Made by a program: the position numbers and the translations under genes. A model generated the notes under the pieces. It saw nothing but the letters and a program-made list of their open reading frames with translations. It was not told the origin of the DNA and did no database searches. This document shows positions 6,880 to 15,853 of a stretch of 29,486 bases of DNA, piece by piece (the first letter of the stretch is position 1; every line of letters starts with the position of its first letter). This DNA comes from JBBINE01 sp037444025 (lineage in GTDB: Bacteria > Patescibacteriota > Minisyncoccia > UBA6257 > HR35), in the NCBI GenBank assembly GCA_037444025.1, contig JBBINE010000013.1, forward strand, positions 1 to 29,486, in the 5' to 3' direction.

Positions 6880-8004
6880 TTATTTTGTATTTTTGTGATA
6901 AAAACCAATTGCTTCCTCTATATTTTGAAAACCGTCTTGGTGCAATAATTTTACTAACCCTTCATTGATTTCACCAATTAATTGAGGACCTTCGTAAATC
7001 ATACCCGTAATTAGTTGCACTAAAGAAGCTCCCCTTTTTATTTTTTCATAGGCATCATAAGAAGAAAAAATTCCTCCTACCCCTATAATTTTTATCTTTT
7101 CTCCATAGAAAGCATATGTTTTATAGATTAAATCGTTAGAAAGATCTCTGGTTGGTTTTCCACTAATAGCTCCTTTAATATTTTCTGGAATTTTATCAAA
7201 AATGTCTTTAGAATTAAAGTCTTTATTCAAATTACCAATAACTAAAGCCTTAATATTAAAATTAATAGCAACTTCAACAAGTTGTTTAAATTCTTCCCAA
7301 GGGAGATTGATCGGCATTTTAATAAAAATAGGTTGAGAAATATTAAGTTCTGAAATTTTAGTCAGTAATTTCTCTAAATTTTTAGGATGAAAGAATAAGT
7401 CTCTGTTATCAATGTTGGGGCAAGAAATATTAATCTCATAAATATTAGCTATATTATTATGGTTTAATAAGTACTGTAAACATAAAAAAATATCTTCAAT
7501 ACTCTTTTCCACACCGACAACCGAAGGATTATTGCTTCTACCTACCGATATAATTCTTGGTATAAATATAGGGTAATTCTTTAAACGAAAAACTATTTTT
7601 TCTACTCCCATATTTTTTAATCCATAATTAACTATAATCCCTTTCGATTTAGGTAATCTATAGAGGCGAGGTTTAGGATTTCCTTCATAAGGTAAATAAG
7701 TTACTGTTCCTACTTCAGCAAAACCAAAACCTATGCTAGACATAAGTGGATATAAATAACCGTTCTTATCGAATCCAGCTGCTAAACCTACAGGATTCTC
7801 AAACTCTATATTCCATAATTTTTGTTTTAAAGAAGGATAAGAGTAATTTAAGCAGTAAGAAATAAATTTTTTAGCTATTGTCTTTTTACCCAGATAAAAA
7901 CCAACTTTGGTAAAAAAATCGTGAACTTGTTCTGGATCTCGTAAAAAAAGAATATGTTTTACTAAAAACTTATAGAAATATCTTATAAATTTACGTAAAA
8001 TCAT
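6880..8004 (-). CDS. pyrD: Dihydroorotate dehydrogenase, class 2-like
   Basis: FMN enzyme that oxidises dihydroorotate to orotate in pyrimidine synthesis. The 374-aa architecture is class 2: an N-terminal membrane-associated helical region (residues 1-60), then NPVGLAAGFDKNG (70-82), FAEVGTVT (95-102), PKPRLYRLP (110-118) and IVNYGLKNMG (124-133). FMN phosphate-binding segments are GVGGIFSSYDAY (308-319) and LITGMIYEGP (331-340). Class 2 enzymes normally use a catalytic Ser (NISSPN), but here the motif is NISCPN with Cys195, the class 1 residue. No other pyrimidine-pathway gene is in the window. It lies 59 bp downstream of the pilin-propeller gene. Confidence 0.93.
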   Translation of the reverse strand: MILRKFIRYFYKFLVKHILFLRDPEQVHDFFTKVGFYLGKKTIAKKFISYCLNYSYPSLKQKLWNIEFENPVGLAAGFDKNGYLYPLMSSIGFGFAEVGTVTYLPYEGNPKPRLYRLPKSKGIIVNYGLKNMGVEKIVFRLKNYPIFIPRIISVGRSNNPSVVGVEKSIEDIFLCLQYLLNHNNIANIYEINISCPNIDNRDLFFHPKNLEKLLTKISELNISQPIFIKMPINLPWEEFKQLVEVAINFNIKALVIGNLNKDFNSKDIFDKIPENIKGAISGKPTRDLSNDLIYKTYAFYGEKIKIIGVGGIFSSYDAYEKIKRGASLVQLITGMIYEGPQLIGEINEGLVKLLHQDGFQNIEEAIGFYHKNTK

Positions 8005-8020
8005 TTTAATATAATTAAAT

Positions 8021-8040
8021 TATAAATTATTATAAATTAT
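8021..8040. repeat. Tandem 10-bp A/T repeat upstream of pyrD
   Basis: Two perfect head-to-tail copies of TATAAATTAT, followed by the related AAATTATTAT (8041-8050). They fill the spacer between the pilin-propeller gene and pyrD. On the minus strand this creates TATAAT-like hexamers that could serve as a pyrD promoter. Low complexity makes chance origin possible. Confidence 0.5.
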
Positions 8041-8063
8041 AAATTATTATTGGGTAACAAATA

Positions 8064-9920
8064 CTATTGACATTGAAGATAAATATTAGAAGCAAGAGAA
8101 GACGTATTAGAAGAGATAGTATTAATAGTAGGAGAAATAGAAGAAATAGTTGGAGACAGTAATTGGGTAGTAGTAGATAAAGAAACAACAGTAGGATAAA
8201 CATTTTCAACATCATTACAATTTCTAATATTTCCTGATGAATCTAATTTTAAAATAAACGCATCTGTACCAAGATTATCATCAAAAGATGTACCAACAAT
8301 AAGATAACCTCCATCAGAAGATTGAGTAATAGAATAACCTTCGCTTCCGCTGTCGTTACCTAAAAAAACATTAACTGTTTTCGCCCACGAAAGATTACCT
8401 GAAGAATTAAGTTTTAAAATTAAAACTCTCATCTTATTACTAAAACTCAAACTAGAACCAATTATAAGATAACCACCATCTAACGTTTGAATAGCTGAAT
8501 AAGCTTTATCAAAATTACTTCCTCCAATTGCTTTAGCCCAAGCAAGATTATCAGTAGAATCAAACTTCAAAACCAATATGTCATAACTACCTGAACCAAA
8601 ACTATTAGTTTCTCCAATAGCTAAATAACCTCCATCAGATGTGTTAATAAGTGAACGTCCAAATTCTTCAAGATTACCACCAATTTTTTTAGCAGAAATA
8701 AAAGACCCTGAAGATGATAATCTCAAAAGGAAAATTTGTGAATAATCATATATCCAAAAGGGGTCAGCATATCCTAAAAAAATATAATCTCCGTTAGAAA
8801 GTTGAATTACCGAACGAAAGTAATCATTACTACTACTCCAACCAGCACTTCTAGCCCAAACAAAATTATCATTAGAATCAAACTTTACGATAAAACCTTT
8901 TGGTCCACTTCCACTTCCTGTATAACCAACCACAATATAACCATTATCAGAGGTTGGAAGAACGGCATATGCTGCTCCAGGGTTATTACCGCTTCTTATC
9001 TCTTTAGACCATAAAAGATTACCTGAAGAATCAACTTTTAATACAAAAAATCCACCCCATGATCTTGTCCCTACAAGAATGTAATTTTCATTTCCCAGAG
9101 TAGTCATTGACCAAATACGGTCAGCAAAGTCTGTATCAATTTTTTTTTGCCAAAGAAAATTATTAGAAGAATCAAATTTCAAAATAAAAATATCTTCATC
9201 GGAAGCTCCGAATGTATTGGCAAAACCACTTATAAGATAGCTTCCTCCTGCTTCTGAAATAACTGAATATCCCCATTCTTCTCTGTTTTCATTAATATCA
9301 ATTCTTTTTATAAATGAAAGTAAACTAGAACCTCTGTTTTCAATTTCATTTAAAGTTAAATTTTTATTACTGCCCACTTCATAAATATAAGGACTTGTAC
9401 CTCCATCATTATCAGAAATAGAATTTACACCTTTTTTATTACTTCTCTCTAATAAGACAGTTAGTTCATATCCTGCCCCAACAACAAATGTATAATAATA
9501 AAGACCATTATTAATTGGATCTATAGGTAGCTTAGATAAGTTTAAAAAAGCATTATTTGAAAATAGTATAGGAATCCAACCAGTCCCATCGACATTAGTT
9601 GGATTAGAAGAACAGTGATATTTCCAGGGAGGAGGAAGAGAAGGAAGTTGAGAGAGCCAGCTGCCACAAGTAGAAGAAGTATCGGGAAGAGAAAGATATA
9701 TTGTATTAGAAGAAGCATAATCCAATTCAGAAAAATGAGGATTATTGATATTTATAAGAGTTATAGCTTTTTCTATATTTTTAATATCAGAAATTCTTTG
9801 ATTATCTCTAGCTTCAGTAAAAATTTCTAAAGGTTTAAGAATAAAGATTAAAACAGATACTAAAATGAAGATTATTCCTATAACAATTAAAATCTCCGTT
9901 AAAGTAAAAGATTTTTTCAT
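8064..9920 (-). CDS. Type IV pseudopilin fused to a seven-bladed beta-propeller
   Basis: A 618-aa surface protein. The N-terminus MKKS-FTLTEILIVIG is a class III prepilin signal (cleavage before Phe5, Glu at +5, Ser instead of Gly at -1) with the hydrophobic pilin helix up to about residue 30. A pilin-like globular part follows to about 195, including a likely Cys85-Cys103 disulfide. From about 203 to 555 there are seven repeats of about 45 residues of the type 'GYSVI.T.DGGYLIVG....G..D.FILKFDSSGNLLWAK.IG', as in a seven-bladed propeller. A Ser/Thr-rich tail (560-618) ends in CQ. It is probably an adhesin or pilus-tip protein (inference). It begins 15 bp after secA, so likely shares its transcript. 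Its pilin half is a close paralogue of the gene at 26591-27823. Confidence 0.85.
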   Translation of the reverse strand: MKKSFTLTEILIVIGIIFILVSVLIFILKPLEIFTEARDNQRISDIKNIEKAITLININNPHFSELDYASSNTIYLSLPDTSSTCGSWLSQLPSLPPPWKYHCSSNPTNVDGTGWIPILFSNNAFLNLSKLPIDPINNGLYYYTFVVGAGYELTVLLERSNKKGVNSISDNDGGTSPYIYEVGSNKNLTLNEIENRGSSLLSFIKRIDINENREEWGYSVISEAGGSYLISGFANTFGASDEDIFILKFDSSNNFLWQKKIDTDFADRIWSMTTLGNENYILVGTRSWGGFFVLKVDSSGNLLWSKEIRSGNNPGAAYAVLPTSDNGYIVVGYTGSGSGPKGFIVKFDSNDNFVWARSAGWSSSNDYFRSVIQLSNGDYIFLGYADPFWIYDYSQIFLLRLSSSGSFISAKKIGGNLEEFGRSLINTSDGGYLAIGETNSFGSGSYDILVLKFDSTDNLAWAKAIGGSNFDKAYSAIQTLDGGYLIIGSSLSFSNKMRVLILKLNSSGNLSWAKTVNVFLGNDSGSEGYSITQSSDGGYLIVGTSFDDNLGTDAFILKLDSSGNIRNCNDVENVYPTVVSLSTTTQLLSPTISSISPTINTISSNTSSLASNIYLQCQ

Positions 9921-9935
9921 AAAGTGAGAAGAAAA

Positions 9936-12452
9936 TTAATTCTGCGAAAAGGAAATTTTACGCATATTTTCTTGATGTTCCTCTGTATTTAACAGTCCGC
10001 ATTTTTTATATTTTTTACCACTCCCACAAGGACAGGGGTCATTTCTACCAATTTCTAGTTTCGGCTTTTGAATTTTAATATTCATAAAAATTTGCAAGAA
10101 ATTAATTCTTAAAATTTTATGAAAATCAACAAAAGCTTTGTAAGCTTCTTCTTTATAAGCAACAAGAGGATCTCTTTGACCATAACCACGAAAACCAACG
10201 GATTCTTTTAAATCTTCTAAATAATGGAGATGTTCAATCCATAAAGAATCATAAACTTTCAAAATTATATTTTTCAAAATTAATTTAAAATTATCTTGTA
10301 AAACTTCTTGAGCTATATTTATTTTTTCATAAAAAACTTTTTTTATTTCATTTATTTTTTCTTCATCAGTTATATTTTTTTCAAAAATATCCTGGTAATC
10401 TCTAAAAATAAATCTAATTACTTCTAGGCTTTCTTCTTGGAATAAATTTTCAAATTCATCTTTTAAATAAGATTCCGAATCAATTTCAGAAAGCAAAAAA
10501 GCTCTTCTTTCTGAATAGATTTTTTCTCTTTGAGCATTGACAACATTATCATATTCAAGCAAATGTTTTCTAATATCAAAATTAAATCCCTCAATTTTGT
10601 TTTGTGCTTCTTCAATTGCTTTAGAAATCAAAGAATGTTCTATTGGTAAATCCTCAGGAAATTTGAATTTCTGAATTAAATTTTTGATTGCTTCACCTCC
10701 GAAAACCCTAATAAGATCATCTTCTAAAGAAATAAAGAATTGAGTTTCTCCAGGATCACCTTGCCTACCCGCTCTACCTCTTAATTGATTATCTATCCTT
10801 CTAGCTTCATGTCTCTCTGTTCCAATGACAAAAAGCCCTCCCAATTGCTTTATTTTTTCATATTCTTCATGATTTTGAGGATTACCACCTAAAAGAATAT
10901 CTACTCCTCTACCAGCCATATTAGTAGCTATAGTAACAGCACCTAATTTCCCCGCTTGAGCTATGATTTTACCTTCTTCCTCATGATTTTTAGCATTCAA
11001 AAGATTATGATTAATTCCTTCTTTTTTTAACATCTCTGAAAGTTTTTCATTTTTTTCAATTGAAGTAGTCCCAACTAAAACAGGTCTTCCCTGTTGATGC
11101 AACTCTTTTATTTTTTCAATAATAGCTTTCCACTTTGTTTCTTCTTTTAAAAAAACTTTATCAGGATGATCTTTTCTAAGACAAGGCTTATTGGGAGGGA
11201 TAACAACCACTTCCAAATTGTAAACTTTGTAAAATTCTTCTGCCGAAGTAACGGCTGTTCCAGTCATTCCAGCAATTTTTTTATATTTTCTAAAAAAGTT
11301 CTGAATAGTAATAGTGGCTACAGTCTTCATTTCCGGTTTGATAGATACTTTTTCTTTAGCTTCGATAGCTTGATGTAAACCTCCTGACCAACGACGACCA
11401 AACATCAATCTACCAGTAAATTCATCTACTATAATAACTTCATCATTCTTGATAACATAATCTTTATCTCGATGAAAAAGATAGTTAGCTGATAAGGCTT
11501 GCTCTAAATGATGAGTAAACTTGATATCTAAAACCTCATAGGGATTGTATCCTAAAATTTTTTCTATCTTATCTAAACCTTCTTCTGTTAAATAAACTTT
11601 TCTTCTTTTTTCATCAATAGTAAAATCAACCTCTGAACTTAGTTTTTTAGCCAATCGATCATAGAAATAATATACCTCTTTATCTTCTTGTTCATAACCA
11701 CCAATAATTAATGGCGTTCGAGCTTCGTCTATTAAAATACTATCTACTTCATCAATAATAGCAAAATTTAATCCTTTAACTTGTACTAATTGATCAGGAT
11801 CATTAGCTAAGTTATCTCTTAGATAATCGAAACCAAATTCATGATTAGTCCCATAAACAATATCAGCTAAATAAGCTTCTTTTCGAGAAATAGGCCTAAG
11901 ATATTGATGAAAAACAAAAAAACTTCCTAACTGATCTCTTAAATTGTCTTTTTCTTCTTCTGTAAATAAGGGATCATAAATAAAACTTTGTTCATGTACT
12001 AAACAAGAGGTACTCAAACCAAGAAAATTATATATTTGCCCCATCCAAACGGTATCCCTTTGAGCTAAATAATCATTAACTGTTACAATATGAACACTAT
12101 CCCCAGTTAAACTATTTAAATAGGCTGCCGTAGTTGCTGTTAAAGTTTTTCCTTCCCCAGTCATCATTTCCAAAACCATACCTTGGTGAAGACCAATACC
12201 TCCCAAAAGTTGAACATCATAATGTCTTTGCTTTAATGTTCTCTTAGCTGCTTCTCTTACTACGGCGAAAGCTTCAACTAAAATATCATCTAATCTTTCC
12301 CCCTTTTTTAATCTTTCTTTAAATTCAAAAGTTTTTTCTCTCAGTTTTTCATCAGAAAGTTGGCTATAATTTTCTTCTAGGTTATTTATTTTCGAAACTA
12401 AAAAAGACCATTCCTGAAGATGTTTTTTTTTAAAAAAATTAAAAAAGTTCAT
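9936..12452 (-). CDS. secA: Preprotein translocase ATPase SecA
   Basis: Motor ATPase that drives proteins through SecYEG. Length is 838 aa. Walker A is TGEGKT (98-103), followed by VNDYLAQRD. The DEAD-like box is IIDEVDSILIDEARTPLIIGG; IAGMTGTA and TNMAGRGVDILLGG follow, then the arginine-finger region QLRGRAGRQGD. The C-terminus carries the zinc-binding SEC-C motif NDPCPCGSGKKYKKC. The frame is open to 12485, but the family start and the ATGA overlap with the rplU stop fix the ATG at 12452. It is coupled to rplU upstream and followed 15 bp later by a pilin-like exported protein. Confidence 0.97.
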   Translation of the reverse strand: MNFFNFFKKKHLQEWSFLVSKINNLEENYSQLSDEKLREKTFEFKERLKKGERLDDILVEAFAVVREAAKRTLKQRHYDVQLLGGIGLHQGMVLEMMTGEGKTLTATTAAYLNSLTGDSVHIVTVNDYLAQRDTVWMGQIYNFLGLSTSCLVHEQSFIYDPLFTEEEKDNLRDQLGSFFVFHQYLRPISRKEAYLADIVYGTNHEFGFDYLRDNLANDPDQLVQVKGLNFAIIDEVDSILIDEARTPLIIGGYEQEDKEVYYFYDRLAKKLSSEVDFTIDEKRRKVYLTEEGLDKIEKILGYNPYEVLDIKFTHHLEQALSANYLFHRDKDYVIKNDEVIIVDEFTGRLMFGRRWSGGLHQAIEAKEKVSIKPEMKTVATITIQNFFRKYKKIAGMTGTAVTSAEEFYKVYNLEVVVIPPNKPCLRKDHPDKVFLKEETKWKAIIEKIKELHQQGRPVLVGTTSIEKNEKLSEMLKKEGINHNLLNAKNHEEEGKIIAQAGKLGAVTIATNMAGRGVDILLGGNPQNHEEYEKIKQLGGLFVIGTERHEARRIDNQLRGRAGRQGDPGETQFFISLEDDLIRVFGGEAIKNLIQKFKFPEDLPIEHSLISKAIEEAQNKIEGFNFDIRKHLLEYDNVVNAQREKIYSERRAFLLSEIDSESYLKDEFENLFQEESLEVIRFIFRDYQDIFEKNITDEEKINEIKKVFYEKINIAQEVLQDNFKLILKNIILKVYDSLWIEHLHYLEDLKESVGFRGYGQRDPLVAYKEEAYKAFVDFHKILRINFLQIFMNIKIQKPKLEIGRNDPCPCGSGKKYKKCGLLNTEEHQENMRKISFSQN

Positions 12453-12772
12453 TTTAAAGGAAAAGAAGTAATTTTTACTTCCCAAAAATAGTGTTTATAG
12501 CCCTTCTTTTTGCGATATCTCGTTTTGGGTTTATACTTCAAAACTGTAATCTTCTTTTTTCTCTCTCTTAAAATTGTTCCCTTAACTTCAACATTATTTA
12601 AATAAGGAGAACCAATCAAAATATTTTTATCATCAGCATAAAGAAGCACACGCTCAAAAGTTAAATCTTTATCTGTTTTTAATAAACCCTTTTGTGTACG
12701 AGGAATTTTAATCTGACTATTTTCTTCAACTAAATATTGTTTACCTCCTATGTCTAAAACTGCTAACTTCAT
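12449..12772 (-). CDS. rplU: Ribosomal protein bL21
   Basis: 50S protein (107 aa). It is recognised from the start MKLAVLDIGGKQYLVEE and the basic end KYKPKTRYRKKKGYKHYFWEVKIT. The usual partner rpmA (bL27) is not adjacent; instead the stop codon overlaps the secA start (ATGA). Upstream, 27 bp away, is a small membrane-protein gene. Confidence 0.94.
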   Translation of the reverse strand: MKLAVLDIGGKQYLVEENSQIKIPRTQKGLLKTDKDLTFERVLLYADDKNILIGSPYLNNVEVKGTILRERKKKITVLKYKPKTRYRKKKGYKHYFWEVKITSFPLK

Positions 12773-12799
12773 TTTTGGTAAGTCTAAATTTTTAAATTA

Positions 12800-13096
12800 T
12801 TAAAAAAAATTAAAATAAAAAATCCAAAAAACGACTAAGTAATGAAGTAAAATAAAAACATAATTAATTTTATCAAAAATTTTATAAAAAGATAAAATCT
12901 TAGCTAAAATAAAATTTCCTACTTGAAAAACAAAAAAAGTTAAAAATATGGGCCACAAATCCCGAGAAGAAATTATTAAATATCTATTTAAAAGGGGATC
13001 ATTAAAAAGAACTATTAAAAAATTTTTTTGAGTAATTAACCATAACCAAAAAACAAAAGGTAAGAAAAAAATAATAAAAAATAAAATTTTTCTCAT
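12800..13096 (-). CDS. Small multi-spanning membrane protein of unknown function
   Basis: A 98-aa hydrophobic protein with a short positive N-terminus (MRK) and about three predicted transmembrane segments (roughly residues 4-32, 46-70 and 77-97). I recognise no family. It is likely real because its start overlaps the murG stop by 4 bp, it fills the gap to rplU on the same strand, and its charged residues sit between the helices. The position between murG and rplU suggests an envelope or division-related role, but nothing in the sequence proves that. Confidence 0.6.
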   Translation of the reverse strand: MRKILFFIIFFLPFVFWLWLITQKNFLIVLFNDPLLNRYLIISSRDLWPIFLTFFVFQVGNFILAKILSFYKIFDKINYVFILLHYLVVFWIFYFNFF

Positions 13097-14238
13097 TCTG
13101 GTAGTAAATTAATTAATTCTTGGGCTAATTTTGGGGCAGCGTCAATCTTGGCAAAACTTAAAGCTCCATTATGCATTTTCTCACTTATTTCAGGCTTATT
13201 AATTATTTCCCTAACTAATGTTAAAAGCAAACTAGGAGTAGCATTTTTTTCTTCCAGAACATAGCAAGCTCCATGATCAAAGTATTGGTAAGCATTTTTA
13301 ACTTGATGATCACCAGCAATTTTAGGATCGAGAGGAATTAGAATACTAGGCTTACCTAATAAAGCAATTTCAAAAATAGAACCTGCTCCAGCGCGAGAAA
13401 TTACGACATCGGACATTTTTAGAAGGAAAATCAAATCATCATGAGAAATAAAAGGAAAAGGATGATAATTTTTCATTTTATCTAAAAAAGAAAAAGATAA
13501 ACTCTCTTTAGCATAAACAAAAACTTGATTATAATGTTTTTCTCCTGTTTGATGTACTACTTGACCTAGAAACAATAAATCTTCTAAAGACTCAATAACT
13601 AAATTATTGAGAAATTCTGAACCTTGTGAACCTCCTAAAATTAAAATTATCTTTTTATCTTCCCTCAAACCAAATCTTTCGTAATCCTGAGAATAAATTG
13701 GCATAGTAAGTATAGAGGTATCAACCGGGTGTCCAGTAAAGATAGTTTTTCTTGGAGGGAAAAATTTTTGAGCTGAAAGAAAAGAAATAGCTATTTTATT
13801 AGCTAAGAAAGAAGACAACCTATTAGTAAAACCAGGAATACTATCAGAATCATGTATAAGAATGGGAATTCTTAAAACCCAAGCGGCAAAAACTACCCCT
13901 AAGCTTCCTGGTCCACCCTTAGAAAATAAAACATCCGGCATTATCAAAAAAAGATGATAAAAAGAAAAAATAATATTAAAGGGTATTTTAATAAAATCAA
14001 TAATATTTTTAAAAGAAAAATATTTTCTTATTTTAGCTGAAGGAACAACAACAACTCTTATCCCTTCTTTTTCTAAAACACTCCTATCAATTGGTTTTAC
14101 CCCCACGTAAACAAAACTTACCTTTAAATTTTTTTCTTTTAAGAAACGATCTATTTCCTTTTTAACAGTTATCAAGGGGAAGAGATGTCCCCCCGTAGCT
14201 CCTCCAGTTAAACAAATTATTATTTCTTCGTTTTGCAT
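13093..14238 (-). CDS. murG: MurG, lipid II-forming GlcNAc transferase
   Basis: Transfers GlcNAc from UDP-GlcNAc to lipid I on the inner membrane face, completing lipid II. The family signature GGATGGHLFP occupies residues 12-21, with the glycine loop GGATGGH in place of the more common GGTGGH. SKGGPGSLG, HDSDSIPGFTNR, GGSQGSEFLN and SRAGAGSIFEIALLGKPSILIPL follow. Length 381 aa is slightly above average. It lies 8 bp after ftsW, a dcw-cluster remnant. Its presence shows that peptidoglycan is made. Confidence 0.95.
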   Translation of the reverse strand: MQNEEIIICLTGGATGGHLFPLITVKKEIDRFLKEKNLKVSFVYVGVKPIDRSVLEKEGIRVVVVPSAKIRKYFSFKNIIDFIKIPFNIIFSFYHLFLIMPDVLFSKGGPGSLGVVFAAWVLRIPILIHDSDSIPGFTNRLSSFLANKIAISFLSAQKFFPPRKTIFTGHPVDTSILTMPIYSQDYERFGLREDKKIILILGGSQGSEFLNNLVIESLEDLLFLGQVVHQTGEKHYNQVFVYAKESLSFSFLDKMKNYHPFPFISHDDLIFLLKMSDVVISRAGAGSIFEIALLGKPSILIPLDPKIAGDHQVKNAYQYFDHGACYVLEEKNATPSLLLTLVREIINKPEISEKMHNGALSFAKIDAAPKLAQELINLLPE

Positions 14239-14246
14239 TTGCTGTT

Positions 14247-15344
14247 TTATGTTTTAAAAGCACTAATAATACCTAAACTAAAATAAATAGCTAATTGAGC
14301 TGAAGCTCCGTAACTTAAAAAAGGTAGAACAACGCCTGTTGGAATAAATAAACCAATGTTTGATGAGATATGAATAAATATCTGTAAAGTCAACCACAAA
14401 CTTACCGCTAAAGCAAAAGCAGTTTTTTCGATATGGTTTACCTTTTTACCTAATAAAATTATCCTCAAAATTAACCATAAATACAAAAAAAGCAAAAAAA
14501 GAGAACCCACAAATCCAAACTCTTCCGCGTAAATAGCAAAAATAGAATCGGTAAGCATTTGAGGTAAACCGCTTATCTTGATATCAGAATTACCAATACC
14601 CTTACCCCATAACCCTCCCAAAGAAACAGCTAACATTGACTGTTGAACTTGAAAGTATTTTTCGCTAAAAAGATTTCCTTTAGTTAAAAAAGAAATAAAT
14701 CTTTCTTTACGGTACTCCCATTGAGTACTAAAAAGTAAAATTAAAATCATTAGAATTAAAAAAACTAAAATTGATAAGAAAAATTCCTTCTTGTTAGACA
14801 GAAAAATAAAAAAAACTAAAATTAAAGATGAAGCTAAGATAGCAACATTACTTAGAGCTGGCTGAAAGAAAATAGGTATAATCAAAGCTAATAAAAAAAC
14901 CAAAAAAATAAAAATTTTATTAACCAAAGATAATTTCTCCATATTAGAAGAAATAAAAATGATAAACAAGATAGCTATAGGCTTAATTAGTTCTGAAGGC
15001 TGAAAAGAAATAAAACCTAAATTCAACCAACGATGTACCGAATCGTGAGCACTAAAGAGAGGAAAAAAAACTAAAATTAAAGACAAATACAAAATAAAAA
15101 ATAAAAAGAGAGTTATTCTTTGATTAGTAAAAATTTTTTTACTCAATATATTGCCTATAATAAAAACAGCAATACCTGAAAGAGTGACTTTAAAAGCAAA
15201 TCTTTCAAAAAAATAAAGAGGATTATTAAAAAATTTTAGCGAATAAAAATAAGAAACGCTAAAAAAATTAATTAAAGCTAGAAGTGAAAACAAAAAAACA
15301 ATAAAAGTTATCCAAGGGTCAAAATAAAGCGATCTAAATTTCAT
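14247..15344 (-). CDS. ftsW: SEDS peptidoglycan polymerase, FtsW-type
   Basis: Polytopic glycosyltransferase that polymerises lipid II at the septum. The 365-aa sequence has about ten transmembrane segments. SEDS motifs are visible: HRWLNLGFISFQPSELIKP (the loop containing conserved Pro-Ser-Glu), GLWGKGIGNSDIK...LPQMLTDSIFAIYAEEFGFVG, and LPFLSYGASAQLA near the end. Adjacency to murG favours FtsW over RodA. The ATG overlaps the rpsI stop by 4 bp, tying it to the ribosomal pair rplM-rpsI. Confidence 0.92.
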   Translation of the reverse strand: MKFRSLYFDPWITFIVFLFSLLALINFFSVSYFYSLKFFNNPLYFFERFAFKVTLSGIAVFIIGNILSKKIFTNQRITLFLFFILYLSLILVFFPLFSAHDSVHRWLNLGFISFQPSELIKPIAILFIIFISSNMEKLSLVNKIFIFLVFLLALIIPIFFQPALSNVAILASSLILVFFIFLSNKKEFFLSILVFLILMILILLFSTQWEYRKERFISFLTKGNLFSEKYFQVQQSMLAVSLGGLWGKGIGNSDIKISGLPQMLTDSIFAIYAEEFGFVGSLFLLFLYLWLILRIILLGKKVNHIEKTAFALAVSLWLTLQIFIHISSNIGLFIPTGVVLPFLSYGASAQLAIYFSLGIISAFKT

Positions 15345-15853
15345 CTCTTAGACCATTGTTCCTCTTTTCTAGCTTTTCTCTTACCGTATTTCTTTCTTTC
15401 CACTACTCTAGCATCACGAGTAAGAAAACCAGCTTTTTTAAGTAATGGTCTCCATTCGAGATTCAATTTTACTAAAGCTCGAGCTAATCCCAATCTCGAT
15501 GCTTCAGCTTGTCCTCTTTTACCCCCACCATAAGCTTTTATCTTAACTTTATAGACACCAAGAGCTTTTAATTTTCTAAGAGGAGCATTAACTACTTTAA
15601 TAAATTCCTGATTTAAAAAATAATTCTCATAATTTCTTTCATTAACAGTAATATCAAAATCTTTTTTACTGCTAGCATTAAAAATTCTTACTCGAGCTGT
15701 TGCAGTTTTTCTTCTTCCAATACCCTCAATATATTCTTTTCCTTCGATTTTAGGAAAAACTAAATCAATCTCTTCTTTGCTTTCTTCTGTTTCTAATTCT
15801 TCTTCAGGTAAATCTTCTATACCAATTGTTTTTTCAGTTTTCGTTTTGCTCAT
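15341..15853 (-). CDS. rpsI: Ribosomal protein uS9
   Basis: 30S protein whose C-terminal tail reaches the P-site tRNA. The core starts at about residue 42 (GIGRRKTATARVRIF) and ends in the typical basic tail ARVVERKKYGKRKARKEEQWSKR. A 40-residue acidic N-terminal extension (LPEEELETEESKEE) makes it 170 aa rather than about 130. The only in-frame Met at the start lies 20 bp inside the rplM gene, giving a 20-bp overlap. Confidence 0.95.
   Translation of the reverse strand: MSKTKTEKTIGIEDLPEEELETEESKEEIDLVFPKIEGKEYIEGIGRRKTATARVRIFNASSKKDFDITVNERNYENYFLNQEFIKVVNAPLRKLKALGVYKVKIKAYGGGKRGQAEASRLGLARALVKLNLEWRPLLKKAGFLTRDARVVERKKYGKRKARKEEQWSKR

Noticed and set aside
8030..8215. Leu-rich 61-aa reading frame on the minus strand
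   Set aside because: It overlaps the Ser/Thr-rich tail of the pilin-propeller gene in another frame. The hydrophobic composition is a by-product of that low-complexity sequence, and it has no start context.
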